Source: Acidobacteriota bacterium (GTDB lineage Bacteria > Acidobacteriota > Thermoanaerobaculia > Multivoradales > JAHEKO01). Taken from it: DNA of 7,032 bases. Position numbers and translations under genes: made by a program. The notes beneath the pieces are model-generated. The model saw only the letters and a program-made list of their open reading frames with translations, made no database searches and was not told where the DNA came from. The number at the start of each line of letters is the position of its first letter. Position 1 is the first letter of the stretch. The stretch spans positions 1-7,032 of the forward strand of contig SBFI01000116.1 in assembly GCA_006227875.1 (NCBI GenBank), in the 5' to 3' direction. Positions 1 through 6,444 of the stretch are shown here, piece after piece.

Positions 1-104
1 TGATCTCGGGCCGCAAGGCCTTTCAGCGGCCGATGGCCGAGGGGGTCGAGCTGCTCAACGCCATCCAGGATGTCTTTCTCTGTGACGAGGTGACCGTCGC
101 CTAG
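1..104 (+). CDS. fbaB: Class I fructose-bisphosphate aldolase (DhnA/FbaB type), C-terminal fragment
   Basis: Only the last 33 codons are inside the window; the reading frame begins at base 3 and ends at TAG 102-104. The tail contains GRKAFQRPMAEGVELLNAIQ followed by DVFLCDEVTVA. This closely matches the C-terminus I recall for E. coli FbaB, which has GRKAFKKSMADGVKLINAVQ followed by DVYLDSKITIA. The family cleaves fructose-1,6-bisphosphate to glyceraldehyde-3-phosphate and dihydroxyacetone phosphate in the cytosol through a Schiff-base lysine, which lies upstream of the window and cannot be checked. GRKAF is the conserved phosphate-loop region near the end of the barrel. The gene is followed directly by a terminator, so it probably ends its transcript. 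The family call is quite secure for so short a piece; whether the whole gene is intact is unknown. Confidence 0.85.
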   Translation, partial: ISGRKAFQRPMAEGVELLNAIQDVFLCDEVTVA

Positions 105-128
105 CGGCTCCAATTCTGCTTTGGATTC

Positions 129-160
129 AGGCCCTGGCACACCGCCAGGGCCTTTCTATT
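129..160 (+). terminator. Intrinsic terminator after the aldolase gene
   Basis: A perfect 10-bp stem (AGGCCCTGGC at 129-138 pairing with GCCAGGGCCT at 144-153) with a 5-base loop is followed by the T-rich stretch TTTCTATT. It sits 25 bases after the aldolase stop codon and touches the end of the convergent lipase gene. The T-rich tail is on the forward side only, so it should work best for the aldolase transcript, though the hairpin may also slow transcription from the other side. Confidence 0.85.
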
Positions 161-743
161 GCTCGAACAGTTCTCGGATCTCTTCTAGGCAGCTCTCGGC
201 GTCCTGCTCGCCGATCTCGATCAGTTGCTGCAGATAATCGGGCTGGAACATCAGCAGGCTCAGATTGGCGTCGATCTCCTCGATCACACCATCTGCGGGT
301 TTGAGGATCTCGATCAACAGCCGGCGGAGTGGAGAGGTATCCAGAAGACCGCGGACAGTGGGGGCGCCGCGGGCACCCCCGGAGAGCAGGCGCAAACCCC
401 AGCGCAGGACATTGCGTGCGAGGCAGGCGGCATCGACCCTGAAGACCTTGTCGAAGGTGAGGCCCGACCAGAGCCGTACGAGATCCTCGACGGCGGCGGC
501 AAAACTGCCCTGGCGTGCAGCCAGAAAGGCGGTGTTGATGGCACCGGCCGAAACCCCGGTGAGCAATGGGAAATTCAGCCGTTCCTCGGGTATATTGCGG
601 GCCAGACAGTGCAAAAAGCCCACTTGATAGGAGCCGCGAGCGCCGCCACCGGTCAGCGTCATCGCCGCCAGCTTTGGTGACGATTCGGCAACCGAAGGAC
701 CGGAGCTCCCCGTGGGCTCTGGCTTGGATCTGGCGTTCAACAT
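156..743 (-). CDS. Patatin-like phospholipase with an apparent internal deletion (likely inactive)
   Basis: The 195-residue product has the patatin oxyanion-hole loop GGGARG (residues 32-37) and the nucleophile elbow GVSAG (63-67, Ser65). Active patatin-like hydrolases also need an Asp in a DGG/DGA motif roughly 100 or more residues later, and this protein has none. Family members are usually about 300 residues or longer. Here the N-terminal domain runs normally through TSPLRRLL and DGVIEEIDANL (to about residue 161), then switches to SLLMFQPDYLQQLIEIGEQD. That last segment resembles the extreme C-terminus of such proteins. I infer an in-frame loss of the middle, with the join near bases 255-265. 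The ATG at 743 has a GAGG about 11 bases upstream; Met28 (codon 660-662), just before the oxyanion loop, is an alternative start. There is no obvious signal peptide. It is transcribed towards the aldolase gene. It may be a decayed gene or a catalytically dead protein. Confidence 0.75.
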   Translation of the reverse strand: MLNARSKPEPTGSSGPSVAESSPKLAAMTLTGGGARGSYQVGFLHCLARNIPEERLNFPLLTGVSAGAINTAFLAARQGSFAAAVEDLVRLWSGLTFDKVFRVDAACLARNVLRWGLRLLSGGARGAPTVRGLLDTSPLRRLLIEILKPADGVIEEIDANLSLLMFQPDYLQQLIEIGEQDAESCLEEIRELFEQ

Positions 744-796
744 GGGTGTTACCGCCTCTATGGTAAGTGTTCTTGCCGGCTACCGGATTACTGCCG

Positions 797-810
797 GGGG
801 TAGAATCCCC
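797..810 (+). promoter_or_regulatory. Candidate promoter -10 element for the lpd-E2 genes
   Basis: TAGAAT at 801-806 differs from the consensus TATAAT at one position and is flanked by GGGG and CCCC, giving a small inverted repeat centred on the box. It lies about 50 bases before the chosen lpd start, within the divergent gap between the lipase and lpd. No convincing -35 hexamer is found at 16-18 bases; TTGCCG at 773-778 is too far away. The call is therefore tentative. Confidence 0.3.
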
Positions 811-846
811 TCTTTGGCAAGCCTTCCGCAGGGCACTGGCCGGTGT

Positions 847-850
847 GAGG
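847..850 (+). promoter_or_regulatory. Ribosome binding site that fixes the lpd start
   Basis: GAGG lies 6 bases before ATG 857. This supports the ATG over the in-frame upstream GTG at 767, which would add 30 residues with no family resemblance in front of the FAD-binding fold. Confidence 0.7.
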
Positions 851-856
851 ATCCCT

Positions 857-2251
857 ATGTCCGACGAGCGAGATCTGATTGTCATCGGTAGCGGTCCGGG
901 CGGCTACGTGGCCGCGATTCGAGCCGCGCAGCTGGGTCTGAGCGTGGCCGTGGTGGAGAAGGACCCAAAGCTGGGCGGCACCTGTCTGCACCGGGGTTGC
1001 ATTCCCACCAAGGCTCTCCTCCACACCGCGAGCCTGCTCGATCAGACCCAGAAATCGGAGGATTTCGGCGTCAAAGTCGGTGTGGCCACTCTCGATATGG
1101 TGCAGACCCAGGCCTACAAAGAGCGGGTGGTGGACAAGAGCGCCAAAGGCGTTGCCTACCTGTTCAAGAAGAACAAGATCGAGCCCATCTTTGGCCGCGG
1201 CCGTCTGGTTGGTCCGCACGAGGTCGAGGTCACGAGCTATCAGGAGTCCCAGAGATTCAAGGCTCGGCACATCCTCGTGGCCACCGGTTCGGTGCCCCGC
1301 GAGCTGGGTATCGCTCCCAGCGACGGTGAGAGGATCCTCAACTCCGATCACATTCTGCAGCTGAAGTCGGTTCCGGGCTCGCTGGTCATTCTTGGCGCCG
1401 GTGCAGTGGGTGCGGAGTTTGCCTCGATCTTCACCTCGTTTGGCTCCGAGGTGACGCTAGTGGAGATGCTGCCGCGTCTGCTGCCACTCGAGGACGAGGA
1501 GATCTCCAAGGAGCTGGGAAGGGTCTTTCGCAAGCGGGGAATCAGGTCCTTTACCAACACCCAGCTCACGTCGGTCGACCGATATCAGACCGGGCTCCGG
1601 CTTCATCTCGACACCGAGGGGTCGACGGGATCACTGGACGCGGAAATGCTGCTGGTCGCTGTCGGGCGGGCGCCGGTAACCGACGGGCTCGGATTGGAGG
1701 GGCTGGGTATCGGGCTCGACCGCGGCTATGTGGAGGTCAACGAGTACATGCAGACCGCGGTGCCCCACATCTATGCCATCGGCGACGTCGTCCAGACCCC
1801 CTGGCTGGCACATGTCGCCTCGGCCGAGGGCATACTGGCGGTGGAGCACATGGCGGGGGAGCCGGCGCGGCCGCTCGATTACGATCACGTTCCGGGTGTG
1901 ACCTATTGCTACCCCGAGGTGGGCAGCGTCGGGCTGACCGAAGCACAGGCTCGCGAGCGGGGGTACGAGGTGGAGATCGGAAAGTTCCCCTTCACGGCTC
2001 TGGGCAAGGCGTCGATCGAAGGTAAACCGGAGGGCTTTGTCAAAGTGGTGCGAGAGACCCGGTGGGACCAAGTCCTCGGCGTCCACATCATCGGCGCTCA
2101 CGCCACCGAGTTGGTGGCCGAGGCCTGTGTGGCGTTGCAGCTGGAATCGACAACCGAGGAGCTGTTCAGAACGATGCATGCTCACCCGACGCTTTCCGAA
2201 GCGGTGGCCGAAGCGGCCCACGCGGCGGTCGGACACGCTATCCACTTCTGA
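857..2251 (+). CDS. lpdA: Dihydrolipoamide dehydrogenase (E3)
   Basis: This 464-residue cytosolic flavoprotein reoxidises dihydrolipoyl groups on E2 (and on GcvH where present), passing electrons through a disulfide and FAD to NAD+. The FAD Rossmann motif GSGPGG is at residues 11-16. The redox-active disulfide motif GGTCLHRGCIPTK places Cys43 and Cys48 in the family spacing. The NAD-binding motif GAGAVGAEFAS follows mid-protein, with the second FAD motif YAIGDV after it. The C-terminal dimer-interface sequence HPTLSE supplies His443 and Glu448, the catalytic base pair. Length is normal and no motif is missing. The start was chosen from its GAGG ribosome site and because the FAD fold begins within ten residues. 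The E2 gene follows after 24 bases, so the two are almost certainly co-transcribed and serve the same complex. Mercuric and glutathione reductases share the fold, but the lpd-E2 pairing and the HPTLSE tail favour E3. Confidence 0.95.
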   Translation: MSDERDLIVIGSGPGGYVAAIRAAQLGLSVAVVEKDPKLGGTCLHRGCIPTKALLHTASLLDQTQKSEDFGVKVGVATLDMVQTQAYKERVVDKSAKGVAYLFKKNKIEPIFGRGRLVGPHEVEVTSYQESQRFKARHILVATGSVPRELGIAPSDGERILNSDHILQLKSVPGSLVILGAGAVGAEFASIFTSFGSEVTLVEMLPRLLPLEDEEISKELGRVFRKRGIRSFTNTQLTSVDRYQTGLRLHLDTEGSTGSLDAEMLLVAVGRAPVTDGLGLEGLGIGLDRGYVEVNEYMQTAVPHIYAIGDVVQTPWLAHVASAEGILAVEHMAGEPARPLDYDHVPGVTYCYPEVGSVGLTEAQARERGYEVEIGKFPFTALGKASIEGKPEGFVKVVRETRWDQVLGVHIIGAHATELVAEACVALQLESTTEELFRTMHAHPTLSEAVAEAAHAAVGHAIHF

Positions 2252-2275
2252 GGAAGACCTCTTACGGAGATTGCT

Positions 2276-3631
2276 ATGGCCACCGATGTCATCATGCCGG
2301 AGATGGGTGAGTCCGTCACCGAAGCCACCATCACCAAGTGGCTGGCTGGGGTGGGGGACGAGGTGGAGAAGGACCAGCCCCTGTTCGAGGTCTCGACCGA
2401 CAAGGTGGACGCAGAGATCCCGAGTCCGACCGCGGGAGTCCTGTTGGAGATCAAGCACGACGAGGGAGCCACGGTGTCGGTGAACGAGGTGGTCGCCTCG
2501 ATCGGCGCGCCCGGTGAACATCCCGTCGGCACCGGGGTGGCGGAAAGACCGATAGTGGAAAAGGTCGAGGTCGAGATCGCGGAGCCCGCCTCGCAACCGA
2601 CGCCTCCACCGGCCGGCGGCGATTCACCGAGCGCCGAAGTCGAGCTGGTCGAACGGGTGCGCAAGTTCTCCAGCCCGGTGGTGCGAAAGATGGCTGCCGC
2701 GGAAGGCGTCGATCTGGGTGTGGTGGAGGGCTCCGGCATCCATGGACGGGTCACCAAGAGGGACCTGGTCGCCTATCTCGAAAAGGCGGACTCGGGTCTC
2801 GAAAAGACGGAGACGCCAGCCGGTGCCGCTCCCCCCGCTACCCAGCCACAGGTGGTCACCGATCTACGGCGTGAGCCCGGAGAGTTCCAAATTGCACCCT
2901 ATCTCGAGGGCGAGAATGTGGAGATCGAGCCGATGTCCAACATCAGGCGGCTGACGGCGGCGCACATGGTCTATTCGAAAGCGACCTCGGCGCATGTCAC
3001 CAGTGTCTCTCACGTCGACCTGTCACGGGTGGCCAGGGTGCGCAAGCGGGCGAAAGAGGGCTTTCTCGAGACCCACGGCACAAAGCTCACCTATATGCCC
3101 TTCATTTTCACTGCGGTGGCCAATGCCCTGGTGGCCCATCCCAAGCTGAACGCCTCCATCGACGGCACCAACATCGTCTTCAAGAAGGACATCAACATCG
3201 GCATGGCCGTAGCCCTCGACTGGGGACTGCTGGTACCGGTGATCCGACATGCCGATCGGCTGAACCTCGTCGGTCTCGCCAAGAGCGCCAATGATCTAGC
3301 CGACCGCGCACGGGGCAAGAAGCTCAGCCCCGACGAGGTGCTGGGCGGTACCTTTACGGTCACCAACCCCGGCGTCTTTGGATCGCTCTACGGGACCCCG
3401 GTGATCAATCAACCGCAAGTGGGCATCCTGGGGATCGGCACGATCGAGAAGCGGCCGGTGGTCGAGACCGACGACGAGGGCAACGACACGATCGCCATCA
3501 AGACGATGTCCTACTTCGCCATAACCTTCGACCACCGGCTGGTGGACGGGGCCGACGCCGACGCGTTTATGAATCACATCAAGCAGATCCTGGCGGAAGA
3601 GACCTGGAGCGAGCTGGATTCTTTCCAATAG
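2276..3631 (+). CDS. Lipoyl-bearing dihydrolipoamide acyltransferase (E2) of a 2-oxoacid dehydrogenase complex
   Basis: The 451-residue product is the core of a 2-oxoacid dehydrogenase complex: it accepts an acyl group from E1 on its swinging lipoyl arm and hands it to CoA. One N-terminal lipoyl domain (about residues 1-78) carries the modification site STDKVDAEIPS, with Lys43 lipoylated. A Pro/Ala/Glu-rich linker leads to the peripheral-subunit-binding domain that docks E3 or E1 (about 130-170; FSSPVVRKMAAAEGVDL, GSGIHGRVTKRDL). A second Pro/Ala linker leads to the catalytic domain (about 215-451), with the active-site motif DHRLVDGAD giving His420 and Asp424. The stretch TNPGVFGSLYGTPVINQP looks more like branched-chain or 2-oxoglutarate E2s than classic pyruvate E2, but the substrate cannot be settled, so no symbol is given. 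GGAGA lies 5 bases before the ATG. It follows lpd closely; no E1 gene is present in the window. Confidence 0.93.
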   Translation: MATDVIMPEMGESVTEATITKWLAGVGDEVEKDQPLFEVSTDKVDAEIPSPTAGVLLEIKHDEGATVSVNEVVASIGAPGEHPVGTGVAERPIVEKVEVEIAEPASQPTPPPAGGDSPSAEVELVERVRKFSSPVVRKMAAAEGVDLGVVEGSGIHGRVTKRDLVAYLEKADSGLEKTETPAGAAPPATQPQVVTDLRREPGEFQIAPYLEGENVEIEPMSNIRRLTAAHMVYSKATSAHVTSVSHVDLSRVARVRKRAKEGFLETHGTKLTYMPFIFTAVANALVAHPKLNASIDGTNIVFKKDINIGMAVALDWGLLVPVIRHADRLNLVGLAKSANDLADRARGKKLSPDEVLGGTFTVTNPGVFGSLYGTPVINQPQVGILGIGTIEKRPVVETDDEGNDTIAIKTMSYFAITFDHRLVDGADADAFMNHIKQILAEETWSELDSFQ

Positions 3632-3656
3632 TCGAGGATCAGATCGGCCGGCAAGA

Positions 3657-3700
3657 AAACTCTGTAATTTATTGTCATATCGCGATATACTGATAGCTAG
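3657..3700 (+). promoter_or_regulatory. AT-rich island with a perfect 12-bp palindrome; candidate promoter/operator for the kinase-lipB-archease run
   Basis: This stretch is conspicuously AT-rich against its GC-rich surroundings. It contains the perfect palindrome ATATCGCGATAT (3677-3688), which overlaps a -10-like TATACT (3686-3691). A -35-like TTGTCA (3672-3677) is present, but it is only 8 bases from TATACT and so cannot pair with it in the standard way. The position, in the 186-base gap after the E2 stop, suits a promoter with an overlapping operator for a dimeric repressor. The exact promoter boxes are unresolved. Confidence 0.4.
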
Positions 3701-3772
3701 GTAGGTCGGACTCCAGTCCTCAGGTAACCGTTTGGGGGGCGGTTGGAGGAGGGTGGAATTCGCTTTGTCAGG

Positions 3773-3810
3773 CGGGCCGACAGCCTTTGGCCGCTTGGCC
3801 CGGGTCGGAG
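3773..3810 (+). promoter_or_regulatory. Ribosome binding site for the kinase gene, within a possible leader hairpin
   Basis: GGAG at 3807-3810 sits 7 bases before GTG 3818 and is the best ribosome site in this gap, which decides the start. Its first two bases can be locked in a stem, CCGAC 3777-3781 with GTCGG 3804-3808, enclosing a GGCC-GCTT-GGCC hairpin (3789-3800). A competing stem, CGGGCC 3773-3778 with GGCCCG 3797-3802, would leave GGAG free. The pairing is visible in the sequence; any regulatory role is conjecture. Confidence 0.35.
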
Positions 3811-3817
3811 ACAGGTC

Positions 3818-5746
3818 GTGGACACAAACAGGTTGTCGCTCGAAACCCTCTGGTTGAAAGATCAGCCGGGACCATTTGCGGTCCTGGCCGTGTCGCCAAA
3901 TCGGACGGCGGTGGCCTTCCTCGAGAAGATGATGCGGCCCCTGGCGGGGCGCAAGAAGGTCGAAATGACCCAGGCGCGCTCGGTCTCCGAAGCGATCAAC
4001 GAACTCGATCTGGGTCCCTTTCACCTCTGCCTGTTCGATGTGGATCTCGGCGAAGCGGCCCTTCTACGGTGGCTCAAGACCACTCAGGCACACGAGAACA
4101 GGTTGCCCACGGTGCTCCTCACCAGCCCGGATCAGGAGGAGCTGACGGCCAGGGGACTACTCGAAGGCGCCCGTGACTATCTCTTCAAGACCTCGCTCGA
4201 TCCCGAGCTGCTGCTGCGCTCGATGCACTACAGCCTCGAGAGGGAGAAGGCCGATCAGGCACTGGGAAGGGCGACCCGACTCTCCAGACGGTTCTTTGCC
4301 CAATCACCGGTGGGCACCTTCCGTCTTTCGGCCGAGGGTGATCTGCTGGACTGCAATACGACGTTCGCCCAGACCCTCGGCTACGAAAACACCGAGCAGG
4401 CGCTGAGAGAGGGCGGGCTGAGTCTCTACTATTCCGATCAGACAAATCATCGACAGCTGGACTGGCTCCTCGGTCTGACGGTGCTGGCCGACAACCGCGT
4501 CTGTCTGCGACGGGCCGACGGCAATCCGGTTTGGGTGCAGATGCGCATCTGGACCGCCGAGGGCCTGGATGGCCAGGCCGATCAGGTAGAGGGTGCGCTC
4601 AGCGATCTGACCACGACCGAGGGAATCCGCGATGAGCTGCACCGCACCCAGGCGGAGCTCACTACTCTCGTCGACCTGATCGAAGAGGTGGCCCTGTTTG
4701 TGGATCCGATGGGCAGAATCCAGGGCTGCAACAAGGCCACGGAGCGAGTTCTGGAGCTCGAAGCCGAGGATCTACTGGGACACTTGATCACCGAGGCGCC
4801 GCTCCAGGCGCGACCGTTTGTTGCCACGCCCGATCAGGTTCGACTCCTCTCACTCGAGGAGCTCCGGCCGGGACACGATCTGCGGGCCAAGGTCGTGGTC
4901 TCGTGTGGAGATGGCCGGGACCACCTCTTCGAGTTGCGGGCAATGGCGGTTCCTCAGCCGGCGTCGGGTGAGACCTCTTGCATCATCGTCATCCTTGGAG
5001 ACGGTCGCAAGACCTCAAAGGCCGAGGCGGAGCAGCAGGAGAACCGTCTGGCGACGATGGGGCGGATGGCCGGGGGCGTGGTGCACGACTTCAACAATTT
5101 GTTGACGACCATTCTCGGTTACAACGACATGTTGCTGCTCGAGCTGGAGGAGGGTGACCGCAGGAGGCAACATGTGGTGGAAGCCCGCAAGTCGACCATC
5201 CGCGCCAAGGCGCTGGCCGAGGATCTCCTGGGCGTCGGCAGAGAGGACGGCCTCGAGGCCGAGGTTCTCGACATCAACCAGATGCTCCGCGAGATGCAAG
5301 GCTCCTTGGAGGGTCTGCTGGGTGGAGCGATCACCCTGGTTACCGAATGCAGCGATCGAGCACTGCCGGTCAGAATCGACCGCGATCCGATCGAGCGGGT
5401 CGTCACCAACCTGGTGCTCAATGCCAAGGACGCGCTACCCGGTGGCGGGCGCATCATTCTGGCGACTGATCGCATCGATGTCGCCGATTTGGAGGAGTCG
5501 CCTTCCGAGCGACTGGCTCCGGGCTGGTATGCCTTGCTCAAGATCCGCGACTATGGGATCGGCATGGACGAGGCGACCAGATCCAAGATATTCGAGCCCT
5601 TTTTCACCACCAAGGGGGAGGGGCAGGGTACCGGTTTGGGGCTGTCGACGGTGCGTGACATCGTCCGCCGCTCCAAAGGTTGGATCTCGGTGGTCAGCGC
5701 CCCGAACAGGGGAACGACGGTGCGCGTTTGGCTACCCATGGTGTAG
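3818..5746 (+). CDS. Cytosolic PAS-PAS sensor histidine kinase with an N-terminal degenerate receiver domain
   Basis: The 642-residue protein has no transmembrane segment or signal peptide. Domains in order are a receiver-like domain (about 18-145), PAS 1 (about 157-265; SPVGTFRLSAEGDLLDCNTT), PAS 2 (about 280-395; VALFVDPMGRIQGCNKATE), a dimerisation/phosphoacceptor domain with GGVVHDFNNLLTTILGY (His423), and a complete HATPase domain. The HATPase has the N box NLVLNAKDA (Asn531, Asn535), DYGIGM (Asp578), FEPFFTTK and GTGLGLS (604-610). The kinase should therefore autophosphorylate. In the receiver, the acceptor Asp74 and the Thr102 and Lys124 switch residues are present at proper spacing, but the N-terminal acidic pair is replaced by Ala-Val in FAVLAVSPN. 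GTG 3818 is preferred for its GGAG site; an in-frame TTG at 3743 would add 25 residues without recognisable homology. No partner response regulator is in the window. Its 3' end overlaps lipB by 19 bases, so the two are likely co-transcribed. The signal is unknown. Confidence 0.88.
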   Translation: MDTNRLSLETLWLKDQPGPFAVLAVSPNRTAVAFLEKMMRPLAGRKKVEMTQARSVSEAINELDLGPFHLCLFDVDLGEAALLRWLKTTQAHENRLPTVLLTSPDQEELTARGLLEGARDYLFKTSLDPELLLRSMHYSLEREKADQALGRATRLSRRFFAQSPVGTFRLSAEGDLLDCNTTFAQTLGYENTEQALREGGLSLYYSDQTNHRQLDWLLGLTVLADNRVCLRRADGNPVWVQMRIWTAEGLDGQADQVEGALSDLTTTEGIRDELHRTQAELTTLVDLIEEVALFVDPMGRIQGCNKATERVLELEAEDLLGHLITEAPLQARPFVATPDQVRLLSLEELRPGHDLRAKVVVSCGDGRDHLFELRAMAVPQPASGETSCIIVILGDGRKTSKAEAEQQENRLATMGRMAGGVVHDFNNLLTTILGYNDMLLLELEEGDRRRQHVVEARKSTIRAKALAEDLLGVGREDGLEAEVLDINQMLREMQGSLEGLLGGAITLVTECSDRALPVRIDRDPIERVVTNLVLNAKDALPGGGRIILATDRIDVADLEESPSERLAPGWYALLKIRDYGIGMDEATRSKIFEPFFTTKGEGQGTGLGLSTVRDIVRRSKGWISVVSAPNRGTTVRVWLPMV

Positions 5747-6444
5747 ACAGCGATCAGACCCGACGTGTTCTGCGCTGGACCTATCTCGGTCGGGTCGCCT
5801 ACCAGAGCGCTCTCGAGCTCCAAATAGACTCACGCGAGCAGCTCCGGCAGGGTCGTGCCGATGAGCGGCTGATCCTGTTGCAGCATCCCCATACCTATAC
5901 CCTCGGGCGCAGCGCCGACCGCGGCGAGATTCTGGCCGGCAGCGAGTGGCTGGCAGCCCGCGGCGTCACCATCGCCGAGTCCGACCGCGGCGGTCAGGTT
6001 ACCTACCACGGACCCGGTCAGCTGGTGGGCTATCCCATCATCAATCTCGATCCCGACCGGCGGGACATCCGTCGATACATGCACGATCTGCAAGAGGTCC
6101 TGGTCCGCACGCTGGCGGTCTTTGGGCTCGCCGCCGAGGCCCGGCACGAGCAGCCGGAGATCGGGGTCTGGTGCGCTGGGCGCAAGGTTGCATCCCTGGG
6201 TGTCCACATCAGCCGCTGGATCACCACCCACGGATTTGCCCTCAATGTCGCCACCGATCTTTCCTATTTCTCCGGCATCGTCCCCTGCGGCATGCCGAGG
6301 GTAGAGATGGCGTCTATCGAGAGCCTTACCGGTTCTGCTCCCGAGATCGAGCACGTGGCACTAGCCTGCGTCGAGTGCTTTTGCGATGTCTTCGATCGGC
6401 AGCCCCAACCTATTCGCCCCGAAGAGCTGGCCTCGCCGACATGA
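5728..6444 (+). CDS. lipB: Lipoyl(octanoyl) transferase LipB
   Basis: LipB moves the octanoyl group from octanoyl-ACP to the lysine of lipoyl domains such as that of E2; LipA then inserts the sulfurs. The signature RGGQVTYHGPGQLVGYPI is at residues 87-104. The catalytic pair sits in GRKVASLGVH (Lys153) and in VPCGMPRVEMASIESL (Cys187), and THGFALNV lies between them. Length (238 residues) is typical. Upstream of the conserved RWTYLGRVAYQSALELQ there is no in-frame ATG or GTG. I take TTG 5728, which overlaps the kinase gene by 19 bases; TTG 5680 is the other option and would make a longer unconserved N-terminus. Neither TTG has a strong ribosome site, so translation may depend on coupling to the kinase gene. 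The start is less certain than the identity. The stop codon overlaps the archease ATG. Location is cytosolic. Confidence 0.93.
   Translation: MATHGVDSDQTRRVLRWTYLGRVAYQSALELQIDSREQLRQGRADERLILLQHPHTYTLGRSADRGEILAGSEWLAARGVTIAESDRGGQVTYHGPGQLVGYPIINLDPDRRDIRRYMHDLQEVLVRTLAVFGLAAEARHEQPEIGVWCAGRKVASLGVHISRWITTHGFALNVATDLSYFSGIVPCGMPRVEMASIESLTGSAPEIEHVALACVECFCDVFDRQPQPIRPEELASPT

Noticed and set aside
767..856. A longer lpd N-terminus from GTG 767
   Set aside because: The added 30 residues show no targeting signal or homology, and the ATG at 857 has a better ribosome site directly before the FAD motif.
127..885. A 252-codon reverse-strand frame covering the lipase gene
   Set aside because: It is Arg-rich and overlaps the patatin frame on the same strand, which carries real motifs (GGGARG, GVSAG).
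1631..2596. A 321-codon reverse-strand open frame across the lpd-E2 junction
   Set aside because: It is antisense to two well-supported enzyme genes, has a low-complexity His/Arg/Asp-rich translation with no recognisable motif, and such frames are expected in GC-rich coding DNA.
3701..3720. GGAC-TCCA-GTCC mini-hairpin as a terminator for the E2 gene
   Set aside because: The stem is only 4 bp and is not followed by a T run.
3296..4024. A 242-codon reverse-strand open frame spanning the E2 end and kinase start
   Set aside because: It is antisense to the E2 active-site region and to the kinase receiver domain, and no domain is recognisable in it.
5946..6440. An upstream in-frame extension of archease by about 165 residues
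   Set aside because: This part runs within lipB in another frame, is Arg/Pro-rich and has no archease similarity. The archease family starts at the ATG that overlaps the lipB stop.
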